The translations under genes were made by a program, and so were the position numbers. A stretch of DNA of 64,000 nt. Source: Muricomes sp049840515 (lineage in GTDB: Bacteria > Bacillota > Clostridia > Lachnospirales > Lachnospiraceae). Under the pieces are notes generated by a model. The model did no database searches. It saw nothing but the letters and a program-made list of their open reading frames with translations, and had not been told where the DNA came from. Position 1 is the first letter of the stretch. Each line of letters opens with the position of its first letter. The DNA is taken from contig JASGKW010000005.1 in NCBI GenBank assembly GCA_049840515.1, forward strand, positions 1 to 64,000, written 5' to 3'. Positions 44,785 to 53,563 of this stretch are shown here, one piece after another.

Positions 44785-45147
44785 TTATTTCTCGTTTTCA
44801 GAAAACTGGATGGTCACTCCGTTCGGGTCAGAGACGAAAAAGAATTTTACCTGGGGAGAGGGCTGCTGAATTTCTCCCGGTGTAATATTGTTTTTGCGTA
44901 AAAATTCTTGTGCTTCCTGTACAGAGTTAACCTCAAATCCCAGAGAGATATCAGCGCCGATTGATACGTCATTTTTGCGTGGGTCGTCAATCAACTCAAT
45001 TTCAGTCTCCCCATCACCAAGAAATGCGATGTTTACATTGGGGCCAGGTGAAAATTGTCTTTGAATTGGCAGATCAAGGATGTCACGGTAACAATGAAGT
45101 GATTCCTCAAGGTTCTTAACATAAATAGTAACATGACAAAATTTCAT
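44785..45147 (-). CDS. VOC/glyoxalase-family protein
   Basis: 120 residues. Vicinal-oxygen-chelate fold: FCHVTIYVKNLEESLHCYRDIL at the start, ETEIELID in the first module, SLGFEV and FFVSDPNGVTIQFSE in the second. The His and Glu residues at the expected metal positions are present. Resembles lactoylglutathione lyase-like proteins, but in organisms lacking glutathione such proteins act on other small molecules. Substrate unknown. No neighbour gives a clear clue. Confidence 0.8.
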   Translation of the reverse strand: MKFCHVTIYVKNLEESLHCYRDILDLPIQRQFSPGPNVNIAFLGDGETEIELIDDPRKNDVSIGADISLGFEVNSVQEAQEFLRKNNITPGEIQQPSPQVKFFFVSDPNGVTIQFSENEK

Positions 45148-45296
45148 AGATTATTCCTCCGATTTTTATAATGATATGGAAAGGATTTTTCTGAAAATTA
45201 TGGATTTCTATTTTAGAGTTTATCCAGTTTCCTTTAAATCTATTTTAGTGTTTTGTCATTTGGATGTCAATTATCCTTTTTGGCACAATTATTTAT

Positions 45297-46400
45297 TTAA
45301 ATAAAATCCTGACAGGAAACAAGTAAATCAATTTTTTTCCACTGTACGTCTTCATCTATGGAGTTTCCTTCTTCAACGGAAGCAAAACCGCACTGCGGAG
45401 ACAATGCAATGTTATCCCCAATTACAGATTTTGCCTCAAGATATCTTCTTTTAATCTCATCGTGGGGCTCCAGAACAGGGTTCTTTGTGGAGATAAGACC
45501 TGCCACGAAAGTTGCATTTGTGCCTTTCAAAACAGCCCAGGGGTCAAAGGAACCGGAGCGCTCGTCATCATATTCCACAAAGAAACCATCATAGGGAACC
45601 TTACTGATGACCGCTGCAACAGAATCATAAAAGCCTGAAAACAGCGGATTGCCTTTAAAGTTACCCTTGCAGAAGTGAGTTGCGATGGTGATACCTTCCG
45701 GACGGTTTTCCAAAGCTTTTGTGGAAACCCTTCTGAACCATTCAAGAACTTGTTCTTTTGTATAACCAAGTGATGAAACTTTCTGCACAAATTGTTCATC
45801 AATCATGTAGGTCCATGAGGTGTCGTCAATCTGTAAGTAACGGCATCCGTGGTCATATAAATCTTTGATTGCGTCCTGATATGCGGCTGCGATATCTTCA
45901 ATCAGTGCATCAATATCAGTTCCATAATATGGAGTTTCTTTGATACCAAGCTGAAGAAAATGGTCAACCAGAATCATATTAGGACCGGAGATACATTTTT
46001 TTGCTTCCACTCCATCGTACTTCTTTGCCAGGCTGTGCAAATAATCCCAGGCTTCAATTTCCGGATGGCTTTTATTCTTGTCATAAGTGATTTTTCCTTC
46101 AACTGTACCCAGTTCAATGTGGTTATTCACACCGTTAATCACTTTGTCAAAATGCTTTGTGGTAAAGCCGTCAAATTCTTTCAGCCAGTCAAGATGCCAC
46201 CATCTGCGTCTGAACTCGCCGTCTGTGACAAATTTAAGGCCATGGGCAACTTCTTTTGCTACCAAATCTGCAATGGCTTTATCTTCAACGTCTCTGAGTG
46301 AGTTTAAATCAATTTCTCCCTTAAAATACTTTGCCCGTGCGGTCTTAATTTCTTCAGGTCTTAAAAATGAGCCTACAATATCATACTTTATATTTAACAT
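45297..46400 (-). CDS. MetE-like (C-terminal domain) methionine synthase family protein
   Basis: 367 residues, the size of one MetE catalytic domain. Zinc ligands seen as His and Cys of THFCKGN, Glu in GFFVEYDDERSG and Cys in SPQCGFAS. The N-terminal YDIVGSFLRPEEIK is common in YxjG/YxjH-type core methionine synthases. It transfers a methyl group to homocysteine or a related thiol; the methyl donor is uncertain. It lies near the methionine importer genes, supporting methionine metabolism. Start ATG 46400 behind AAGGAGAG. Its own promoter is at 46481-46510. Confidence 0.82.
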   Translation of the reverse strand: MLNIKYDIVGSFLRPEEIKTARAKYFKGEIDLNSLRDVEDKAIADLVAKEVAHGLKFVTDGEFRRRWWHLDWLKEFDGFTTKHFDKVINGVNNHIELGTVEGKITYDKNKSHPEIEAWDYLHSLAKKYDGVEAKKCISGPNMILVDHFLQLGIKETPYYGTDIDALIEDIAAAYQDAIKDLYDHGCRYLQIDDTSWTYMIDEQFVQKVSSLGYTKEQVLEWFRRVSTKALENRPEGITIATHFCKGNFKGNPLFSGFYDSVAAVISKVPYDGFFVEYDDERSGSFDPWAVLKGTNATFVAGLISTKNPVLEPHDEIKRRYLEAKSVIGDNIALSPQCGFASVEEGNSIDEDVQWKKIDLLVSCQDFI

Positions 46401-46480
46401 ATTTTTCTCTCCTTCTTTTGTGGTTTTTAAACCTTGGTCATTTAATGTTCATGTCGGCATAGCACCCATATGATAGGTTA

Positions 46481-46510
46481 ATTATAATCCAGACAATAGA
46501 AAGATGTAAA
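46481..46510 (-). promoter_or_regulatory. Promoter of MetE-like gene
   Basis: On the minus strand TTTACA (46510-46505), 18-base spacer, TATAAT (46486-46481), reading toward 46400. Confidence 0.6.
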
Positions 46511-46525
46511 ATACTTAAACATTAT

Positions 46526-46556
46526 AGAGGGCTATAGCTTAAAGCTATAACCCTCT
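46526..46556 (-). terminator. Terminator of met importer/DUF169 operon
   Basis: AGAGGGCTATAGCTT (46526-46540) and AAAGCTATAACCCTCT (46541-46556) form a near-perfect hairpin just after the DUF169 stop. Confidence 0.65.
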
Positions 46557-46559
46557 CGT

Positions 46560-47352
46560 TTAACAGTCCATATAATAGTTGTAATGATACCTGATTGGTT
46601 CATATTTAATACCAGAAGCTATCAATTTCTTTTCTATCTGTTCCTTTTTGGCGTCAGATTCCATAATATTGACAGTCTGCATCACACCGTCCACAATGTC
46701 TGCAAACTTGCTCATGGGTATTCCCACTGCCATCTCGGTATCTTTCCACCCCGCCCGATGCCTTGTCCCGATGCACAGGGAGGAAATGTTGATATCCTGA
46801 TTAACATATGGAGCGGCGGTGCATTCCAGACAAACAGCCTGATTTCCCGCCATATTCATTTGTTTTGCCTCCCCGTAGTGATATCCGTAGCCCTGAGTCA
46901 GGCGCATGATATTATAGGGGCTAGTTACAATTAAAACAACATCCGGCATCCCGGTATATTTTTCCAGAGGCTGAACCAGTATTCCGCAGGTCTGTTCCGG
47001 TATATTGGAAATCCGGCTGCGGACATTTTTACTTATCCCGGCGTCTTTATACAGACCCAGGCGAGTCCAGTTTTCTCCTGCTGAGTTTTTCAAATCAGTG
47101 TGGTCGAAGCCCAGAACCCGGATTCCGCTGACACACTTGATATGGTCCTGCTTTGATTTTATCGCATTTCCTCTGCTGGCGGCAGCGACCATCTGGCAGT
47201 AATTGATTGGCCTGCTCAGTTCTCTTGCCTCCGCATTCTGATAATCCTCATCGGTGTGAAAAAGCCTGACCCCTATGATACTTCGTTCCAGCTTCCAGCG
47301 CTGCGTACAGGATGGAGGATAATTCGCGGCAGAGACTATTCTGCCTGTGCAT
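46560..47352 (-). pseudogene. DUF169-family protein, frameshifted near N-terminus
   Basis: DUF169 motifs: ELSRPINYCQMVAAASRG, then ENWTRLGLYKD, DVVLIVTSPYNIMRLTQGYGYHYGE, NMAGNQAVCLECTAAPYVN, CIGTRHRAGWKDTEMAVGIP. The N-terminal part from ATG 47352 (MHRQNSLCRELSSILYAAL) is in another frame; dropping one base at 47295-47296 joins it to KLERSIIGVRLFHTDEDY. Overlaps the end of metQ. DUF169 proteins have unknown function, with conserved cysteines that may bind a metal. Together about 259 residues, normal for the family. Operon context suggests a link to sulfur or methionine metabolism. Confidence 0.7.
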
Positions 47353-48209
47353 CGTCATCATAGAATGTGAATACACCTGGGAAAGCTTTGTCGATTTCAT
47401 CTCTTACGTCCTGAAGTTTAAAGCATTTTGCGAAATCTGTTGCCCAGTCTGACTCTGCATCTGCTGTTCTTACAATAACACCCATAGGATATTTAATCAT
47501 CTGAGTATCTCTTGCTATATATGAGTGGGTCCAGACCTGCGTTTGCCATATGAGTGAAAAATACACATGCGCCGTCCATGTCCTCCAGAGCTGCTACAGT
47601 CTGAGCCTGGTCCATGTCTACTATTTTCAGGTTTTTAGGATTCTCTGTTATATCGGCAACTGTTGCGGTGTCCACATCTTTGTCAATTTTAATCAATCCT
47701 GCATCTTCCAGAATGCGAAGTGCAATATCCATGTTCATAGCGTCGTTCATAATAGCAATCTGAGCCCCGTCCGGAAATTCTTCTGCGGAAGAGTACTTAT
47801 TGGAATAGAACCCAATGCCTGTATAATAACCATATGGTTTTGCCATGGCAAGGTCGCCCTGGTTGTTTTGGTTAAAGCTTTCCACAAACTTTTTATGCTG
47901 TCCCAGCGCCATGTCAACCTCTTTGCTGTTGCATGCTTCCAGTACGACCGGGTTTGCGTCGAACATTACAAATTCAGTTGTATATCCTAACTCTTCAAAA
48001 TGTGGCTTGATTGCATTGTAGGTAACTTCTGAAATTGCAGTTCCGCCGATTACAACATGTTTTTTGGCCTCCTCGGAGGAAGTCTCTTTGGATGTATCCT
48101 TTTGTTTGGTGTCTGCTGTTTCTTTCTTTGCTCCGCATGCAGCCAGCCCTGATACAAGAACTACTGTAGCAGCAATCATGAGCATTCTTTTAAAAATCTT
48201 TCGTTTCAC
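47336..48209 (-). pseudogene. metQ: Methionine-binding lipoprotein (MetQ), frameshifted
   Basis: Starts GTG 48209 behind AGGAGGTT. Lipobox LAAC, then VVIGGTAISEVTYNAIKPHFEELGY, FDANPVVLEACNSKEVDMALGQHKKF and PNGAQIAIMND-like segment PDGAQIAIMNDAMN, typical of MetQ/NlpA. After NAGLDP the frame is lost; removing one base at 47525-47528 continues with SYIARDTQMIKYPMGVIV and ends FTFYDDDAQAE at 47336. Full length about 290, normal. Binds D/L-methionine for MetNI. Probably a sequence error. Confidence 0.85.
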
Positions 48210-48221
48210 TTTGTGAACCTC

Positions 48222-48887
48222 CTATTTTAGTTTTTTGTAAAGTAATGTTGCAAGTTTTTGTATAATGAGGACGATGACGATTAAAATAGCTACCACAAAA
48301 TACATAATCGCATCATCAAACCTCTGATATCCATAGGTCAAAGCTACAGCGCCCAGACCTCCGGCTCCAAGAGCCCCCGCCATTGCGGACATATTCAGCA
48401 TATTAATCAGCATAATGGTAAAGTTTGATACAAGAACCGGCAGTGCTTCCACAAGCATTACCTTGGTTAGAATCTGAAAATTGCTGGCACCCATTGACTG
48501 TGCGGCACGTATCAGCTGGCTGTCCACCGTCAGGAGGGCGGTCTCGGTCATCCTGGCCGCAAAAGGAGTACATCCGACAGTGATAGCAAATATGGCAGCC
48601 CCCGTACCGATAGAAGTGCCTATAACAGCGCGTGTGACGGGAATCAGTGCGACAATCAGAATCATAGTGGGAAAAGAACGGATAATATCAGTTATCTTTT
48701 CCAGTATAAAATGAATGACCTTATTGGGGAGTAAACCATCCCGCCCGGTCACCACTAAAATTGTGCCGAGGATAATGCCAAAAAAGATAGAAAAAACCGC
48801 CGCCGCTGCGATAATCTTTAAGGTTACCCAAATAGCAGGGATAATCACTGTCGGCAGATATTTTAACAGCCGGGAACCTTCTAACAT
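48222..48887 (-). CDS. metI: Methionine ABC importer permease (MetI)
   Basis: 221 residues, five membrane helices. Typical MetI features: TLKIIAAAAVFSIFFGIILG near the start, IIRSFPTMILIVALIPVTRAVIG, and the EAA-like loop AAQSMGASNFQILTKVMLVEALP that contacts the ATPase. End: DDAIMYFVVAILIVIVLIIQKLATLLYKKLK. Start ATG 48887 is nine bases after GGAGG and overlaps the metN stop by seven bases, so the genes are translationally coupled. Works with MetN and MetQ. Confidence 0.92.
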   Translation of the reverse strand: MLEGSRLLKYLPTVIIPAIWVTLKIIAAAAVFSIFFGIILGTILVVTGRDGLLPNKVIHFILEKITDIIRSFPTMILIVALIPVTRAVIGTSIGTGAAIFAITVGCTPFAARMTETALLTVDSQLIRAAQSMGASNFQILTKVMLVEALPVLVSNFTIMLINMLNMSAMAGALGAGGLGAVALTYGYQRFDDAIMYFVVAILIVIVLIIQKLATLLYKKLK

Positions 48888-49729
48888 AAGAAATCGCCTC
48901 CTTTTGTCCTGCGGTACTCAATGTGATGCTCATCCAGATACTTTGTGACCTGCTCTAAAGACTCATCACTGATTTCCAGCATATTGCGGGACTGCAAGTC
49001 AGAAGATTCTTCTCCTTTGCCCAGCAGACTCAGCAGTGCATCCGGCGGATTTTTAAACAATTCTGAGACTTTCCCGGTCTCCACGATGCGTCCCGCCTCC
49101 AGAATAGCAATATTCCGGCATATCCTTTTGATGACGGTCATCTCGTGAGTAACCATAATAACTGTAATTCCCAGTTTTTCGTTGATACTCTCCAGCAAAT
49201 CTAAGATGTGGCCTGTTGTTGCAGGGTCAAGGGAAGAAGTGCATTCATCACATAAAATATATCTGGGTTCCAGGGTGAGGGCCCTGGCAATCGCCGCCCT
49301 CTGTTTTTGTCCTCCGCTCAGCTGGTGCGGGCGGGAATCCAATTTATCTTCAATCCCTACCAGGTGTGCAAGCTCTCTCACCCGCTTGTCTGTGTCGGAT
49401 TTGTTATAACCCCAGCACTCCATAGGAAAGGCAATATTCTGGTAAATGGTTTTTCGGCCAATTAATGAAAAGTTTTGAAAAATCATTCCCATATTCTTGC
49501 GGAATTCCCTCAAATCTTTTCCGCGCAGTTCTTCCACGCAGGTTCCGTCCACGGAAATACTTCCCTCACAATAAGACTCCAGTCCATTCAGACAGCCCAG
49601 CAGGGTTGACTTTCCGACGCCGCTCACGCCCACCAGCCCAAATATTTGACCGTCCTCTATTTCTAAATTCAAATCATCCAAGACGATGAGGTCTTTGTAT
49701 TTTTTGGTTAAATTACGAACTGTAATCAT
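48881..49729 (-). CDS. metN: Methionine ABC importer ATPase (MetN), short form
   Basis: 282 residues from ATG 49729, seven bases after GGAGG. Walker A GVSGVGKSTLL, Q-loop MIFQNFSLIGRKT, signature LSGGQKQRAAIARAL, Walker B ILCDECTSSLDP and switch MVTHEM. Typical MetN has about 340 residues with a C-terminal NIL domain that binds methionine and inhibits transport. Here only about 50 residues follow the ABC core (ESLEQVTKYLDEHHIEYRRTKGGDF), so the NIL domain is truncated or replaced. The frame extends upstream to 49783 but without a ribosome site. Confidence 0.85.
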   Translation of the reverse strand: MITVRNLTKKYKDLIVLDDLNLEIEDGQIFGLVGVSGVGKSTLLGCLNGLESYCEGSISVDGTCVEELRGKDLREFRKNMGMIFQNFSLIGRKTIYQNIAFPMECWGYNKSDTDKRVRELAHLVGIEDKLDSRPHQLSGGQKQRAAIARALTLEPRYILCDECTSSLDPATTGHILDLLESINEKLGITVIMVTHEMTVIKRICRNIAILEAGRIVETGKVSELFKNPPDALLSLLGKGEESSDLQSRNMLEISDESLEQVTKYLDEHHIEYRRTKGGDFLC

Positions 49730-49984
49730 ACCCATTCCTCCATTACTCACAGTATAAAAATGATACCAAGAATTAGAAAGCATGTCTAATAGATTTATTC
49801 AATAGGAAATATATTATAGATATCTTCTATATATGGAGACTTTGAAACTGTGTAAGGGAAATCTTTAAGATTGATAATAACTATATACATATTCCGATTA
49901 TCAATTAGATGAAATGCTGTAATTATGTTACTTTATTAATGATAATGCGTGGTTAGACATACTGGGGAAAATGGAGGAAAAACT

Positions 49985-52054
49985 ATGCCGGAGTGCGAAG
50001 TGATTAAGACTACATGTGGGATATGTGGTTCAATTTGTCCGATAGATGCGTATGTGGAAGACGGTGAACTGATTTCCGTCGAGGGGAGCCAGGGAGAGCC
50101 TTTTCACACAGGGAAACTGTGCGTAAAGGGCATGGCAGGAAAGCAGTTTGTATACAATAAAGAGAGGGTGCGCTATCCTATGAAGCGTGCCGGCAAAAAA
50201 GGGGAAGGGAAATTTGAGCGGATAACCTGGGATGAAGCCTATGATATGATTGCCGAAAACCTGTTGAAACTGCGTGAAGATTACGGGGCAAAATCTACCG
50301 TTTTCTATGCCGGGTACCCGAAATGGTTCCGCCCTGCCCTTTTGCGGCTTTCCAATGCATATGGTTCTCCGAATTTTTGTACAGAATCCAGTACTTGTTT
50401 TCAGGCGGCGCAGCTGGCATGGCGTCTGAATTATGGAAATTCCATATGCAGGCCGGATTTGATGCATGCAAAGACAGTTCTGGTGTGGAGTACAAATCTC
50501 TATCACACCAATGTAACAATGAGCGGTATGTATAAAAATTTGAAGAAAAAAGGTGTAAAAATGATTGCTGTGGACCCGAGGAATACGGTGACAGCCCATG
50601 ATGCAGATATCCATCTGCAATTAGAGACGGGAACAGATGGCGCGCTGGCGCTGTCTATGGCAAATGTAATCATAGAAGAGAAACTTTATGATGAAGAATT
50701 TGTATCTCAATATGTGTATGGATTTGATGAGTATAAAGATTACGTAGAATTATTTACACCAGAGAAAGCAGAAGTCATTACAAAAGTGCCGGCAGAGAAG
50801 ATACGTCAGGCGGCAAGGATATATGCAGAAAATAAGCCCTCTGGTATTATGTTTTCAGCGTCCCCTGTTGTTCATCATGTGAATGGGGTGCAGAATTACC
50901 GGGCTGTCTTCTCTCTGGCGGCAATCACAGGGAATTATGATGTGCAGGGGGGCAATTGTCCCAGGGCAGGTGTATCCTCTTCCTGTAATGAATTTGGAAA
51001 AGTGAAACGCTATGACGGGGAGGAGGCCATTGGACAGAAGGATTTCCCTGTATGGTTTGAGCTGTCCTGTGACGAGGCACAGTGCGTAAAGCTTGCAGAC
51101 TATATATTAGAAGAAAAGCCGTACCCGATAAAGGCGCTGTTTGCCATGGGGATGAACCACCGCATGTGGCCTCAGCCTGAACATTTACAAAGAGCCCTTG
51201 AAAAACTTGATTTTTACGTAAATGTTGAATTATTTTTATCGGATTCTTCCAATGCGGCAGATTTGGTTCTGCCGGCATGTACTTCTTATGAGCGTGAAGA
51301 GGTTCAAGTGTCAAAAGGAGGACGGTTTTTATTTTCAAATAGAGCCATTGAACCGGTTGGCGAGTCTAAAAATGATATAGAGATTATTATGGAAGTATTA
51401 AAAAGAATGGGACTTCAGGATGAAGTGCTGGAGCTGGGTTATGAAGGGTATATGCGGTATATTCTGGAGCCTTCGGGACTTTCTCTGGATGAACTTAAAA
51501 AGAGTCCTTCAGGACTTCCGGGAAAGAATCTGATACCTGCTTCTTTTCAGAATTATAAAGAGCAAGGATTTTGTACTCAGTCAGGAAAGATTGAATTGAA
51601 ATCCCTCATTTTAGAAAAGTATAAGGGCGAGTATGGATATGAGGGACTTCCGGTATACCGTGATTACAGGGAAGACACAGGGATTGACCGAGAGAAGTAC
51701 CCTCTGGTATTAAATACCGGCAGCAGGAAACCACAGTATTTTCATGCAAGGGTAAACAGGCTGTCCTGGCTTTCCGGATTGGAAAAGGCAGCACTTTTGG
51801 AAATCCACCCTGAGGATGCCGGGATGTTGAAAATCCAGGACGGGCAGGCTGTGAAAGTGATTTCCCCGGTGGGTGAGGTAAAAGGTATTGCTTCCTATAA
51901 CATAAGCGGAAAGCGCGGAACTGTATTTATGTATCATGGGAACGCAAAGGGCGAGGCAAATGAATTGATAGACAAAGATTATTTGGACCCTATTTCAGGA
52001 TTTCCGGGCTACAAAGGGTATTTTTGCAGGGTTGAAAGATTGGAGGACTTTTAG
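49985..52054 (+). CDS. Molybdopterin oxidoreductase, Cys-ligated, cytoplasmic catalytic subunit
   Basis: 689 residues, DMSO-reductase superfamily. N-terminal 4Fe-4S cluster motif in TTCGICGSICPIDAYV...KLCVKG. The expected molybdenum ligand falls in FCTESSTCFQAAQLAWRLNYG, suggesting Cys rather than SeCys or Ser. AVDPRNTVTAHDADIHLQLETGTDGALALS binds the pterin cofactor. C-terminal domain with VLNTGSRKPQYFHAR and the typical HPEDAGMLKIQDGQAVKV. No twin-arginine signal, so it stays in the cytoplasm. Its partner is the ferredoxin-like protein just downstream. Substrate unknown; the family includes formate, thiosulfate, arsenic and aromatic substrates. Confidence 0.85.
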   Translation: MPECEVIKTTCGICGSICPIDAYVEDGELISVEGSQGEPFHTGKLCVKGMAGKQFVYNKERVRYPMKRAGKKGEGKFERITWDEAYDMIAENLLKLREDYGAKSTVFYAGYPKWFRPALLRLSNAYGSPNFCTESSTCFQAAQLAWRLNYGNSICRPDLMHAKTVLVWSTNLYHTNVTMSGMYKNLKKKGVKMIAVDPRNTVTAHDADIHLQLETGTDGALALSMANVIIEEKLYDEEFVSQYVYGFDEYKDYVELFTPEKAEVITKVPAEKIRQAARIYAENKPSGIMFSASPVVHHVNGVQNYRAVFSLAAITGNYDVQGGNCPRAGVSSSCNEFGKVKRYDGEEAIGQKDFPVWFELSCDEAQCVKLADYILEEKPYPIKALFAMGMNHRMWPQPEHLQRALEKLDFYVNVELFLSDSSNAADLVLPACTSYEREEVQVSKGGRFLFSNRAIEPVGESKNDIEIIMEVLKRMGLQDEVLELGYEGYMRYILEPSGLSLDELKKSPSGLPGKNLIPASFQNYKEQGFCTQSGKIELKSLILEKYKGEYGYEGLPVYRDYREDTGIDREKYPLVLNTGSRKPQYFHARVNRLSWLSGLEKAALLEIHPEDAGMLKIQDGQAVKVISPVGEVKGIASYNISGKRGTVFMYHGNAKGEANELIDKDYLDPISGFPGYKGYFCRVERLEDF

Positions 52055-52486
52055 ATGGCTTACCAGTTTCACTTTGATGAAGAAAAATGTACAGGATGTC
52101 TTGCATGCCACACCGCCTGTATCAGCAGCCACTTTGATTACTGGGAGGATGCAGAAAGTTTCCGTACAATTCAGCGTTTTGTAAAAACAGAAGAAGGCTT
52201 TCAGAAAAATATATCTCCTGGATGTACGCACTGCGGAGCCTGTATGAAAGTCTGTCCTGAAGGTGCTGTTTTTAAGGACAAAGCCACAGGGTTTATTTTG
52301 ACAGACAGAGAAAAATGTACTGGCTGCAGAGTGTGCGAGTCAGAGTGCAGTCTTCATGTCATACGATTTGACAGGGAAGAGAAGATGGCAAAATGTGACG
52401 GCTGTATTCAAATAATAGAACAGGGAAAAGAGCCACTCTGTGTAAAAAACTGTTATGCCGGTGCCATTGTTCTGGAAGAGAGGTAA
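52055..52486 (+). CDS. 4Fe-4S electron-transfer subunit of molybdopterin oxidoreductase
   Basis: 143 residues, starting one base after the stop of the catalytic subunit. Four cysteine groups: CTGCLACHTAC, CTHCGACMKVCPE, CTGCRVCESEC and CDGCIQ...CVKNC, as in DmsB/PhsB-type subunits with several 4Fe-4S clusters. It would pass electrons to or from the molybdenum subunit. No membrane anchor subunit is encoded next to it, so a soluble electron partner is likely. Ends at a bidirectional terminator. Confidence 0.88.
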   Translation: MAYQFHFDEEKCTGCLACHTACISSHFDYWEDAESFRTIQRFVKTEEGFQKNISPGCTHCGACMKVCPEGAVFKDKATGFILTDREKCTGCRVCESECSLHVIRFDREEKMAKCDGCIQIIEQGKEPLCVKNCYAGAIVLEER

Positions 52487-52499
52487 AGGCATATAAGAG

Positions 52500-52545
52500 A
52501 AAGAGCTGCCGAAAATGAACAATCATTCATTTTTGGCAGCTCTTT
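52500..52545. terminator. Bidirectional terminator, 20-bp arms
   Basis: AAAGAGCTGCCGAAAATGAA (52500-52519) pairs with 52526-52545 almost perfectly. It overlaps the end of the PfkB gene and serves convergent transcripts. Confidence 0.8.
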
Positions 52546-53479
52546 CTCTTTTAATAAATTCTTCCACCTGGGTCCGATTTTGAACACCGGATACCGCACC
52601 GATGGACTGGACGCACAGTGCCGAGCATCCCGTGGCGAACTCTACGGCATCCCTAAGAGTACGGCCCTGAAGGATGGAAGAGATAAAGCCGGCGGCAAAG
52701 TTGTCCCCGGCGCCGGTTGTATCTCTGGCTTCCAGCTTGTACGCAGGGGCTGAAAAGCATTCCCTGGAGTTCTTGACAAAACATCCCTTGGCACCGGTTT
52801 TGATAATTACATTTTTGACACCATAGTTCAGAAAAACGTCCGCCATTTCAGAGTAAGTGTCTTTTTGGGTGTATGCTTTGGCTTCTGTTTCATTGGGGAA
52901 AATATAATCTATGTAAGGCAGTGATTCCTTGATATCTTCCAGAGAAAGCTCCCCATAGTGGGCCAGCTTGGTGTCTGCCGTGACGAGTGCTCCGGCGGAT
53001 TTGGCAGCCCGGCAGATAGATAAAATAGTATCGGGATGCGTGAAGGGCGCGCGGAAGAGACTGGCCAGCGAAACCACCTTGATTCCCTTTAGCAAAGAAG
53101 TGTCAGGTTTGAAAAATTTCACATTGTAGGCGGGAGAATTGACTGACTTGCGTCCCCCGTCAGGGTTCACAAAAAGAGCGGCCACCGGCGTCGGGTCAGT
53201 GCCGCTGTAGACGATGGCCTCCGTATTTACGGAATTTTCCTTTAACGTATTGGTCACCATATCTCCGGCTGAGTCCCGGCCCAGACCGCACATTATCTGA
53301 ACCCTGTGCCCCAGGCGGGATAGAATAACGGATTCGTTAAAAGCATCGCCGCCGGGGGACAGAGTGATGGAGTCGGCCATTTCCACAGAGCTGTGGACGG
53401 ATGCCCCGCTGCTGCCTTTTATGATACAATCCAATAAAGCCTGCCCTATACAAATAATCTCAATATTTTCCATACACAC
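52523..53479 (-). CDS. PfkB-family sugar kinase
   Basis: 318 residues from GTG 53479, seven bases after GGAG. Ribokinase fold: GQALLDCIIKG, SPGGDAFNESVILSRLGHRV, MCGLGRDSAGDMV, FPNETEAKAYTQ and the catalytic signature TTGAGDNFAAGFISS with Asp. Phosphorylates a sugar, likely a ketose produced by the dehydrogenase gene upstream in the same operon (53564-54598). Substrate not determined; fructose or ribulose-like are candidates. Within the start region CACTCGAGTG is a 10-bp palindrome. Confidence 0.85.
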   Translation of the reverse strand: MCMENIEIICIGQALLDCIIKGSSGASVHSSVEMADSITLSPGGDAFNESVILSRLGHRVQIMCGLGRDSAGDMVTNTLKENSVNTEAIVYSGTDPTPVAALFVNPDGGRKSVNSPAYNVKFFKPDTSLLKGIKVVSLASLFRAPFTHPDTILSICRAAKSAGALVTADTKLAHYGELSLEDIKESLPYIDYIFPNETEAKAYTQKDTYSEMADVFLNYGVKNVIIKTGAKGCFVKNSRECFSAPAYKLEARDTTGAGDNFAAGFISSILQGRTLRDAVEFATGCSALCVQSIGAVSGVQNRTQVEEFIKRERAAKNE

Positions 53480-53563
53480 TCGAGTGCTCCAATCTTTTTA
53501 TATGATTTACAGTATAAACCAGGGCAGGGTGTATTTCAAGTTTACTGTATCAAAAGAGATACA

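Noticed and set aside
53476..53485. CACTCGAGTG as a LacI operator
   Set aside because: It is a perfect 10-bp palindrome but overlaps the start region of the kinase gene, has no promoter boxes around it and no second copy; chance is plausible.
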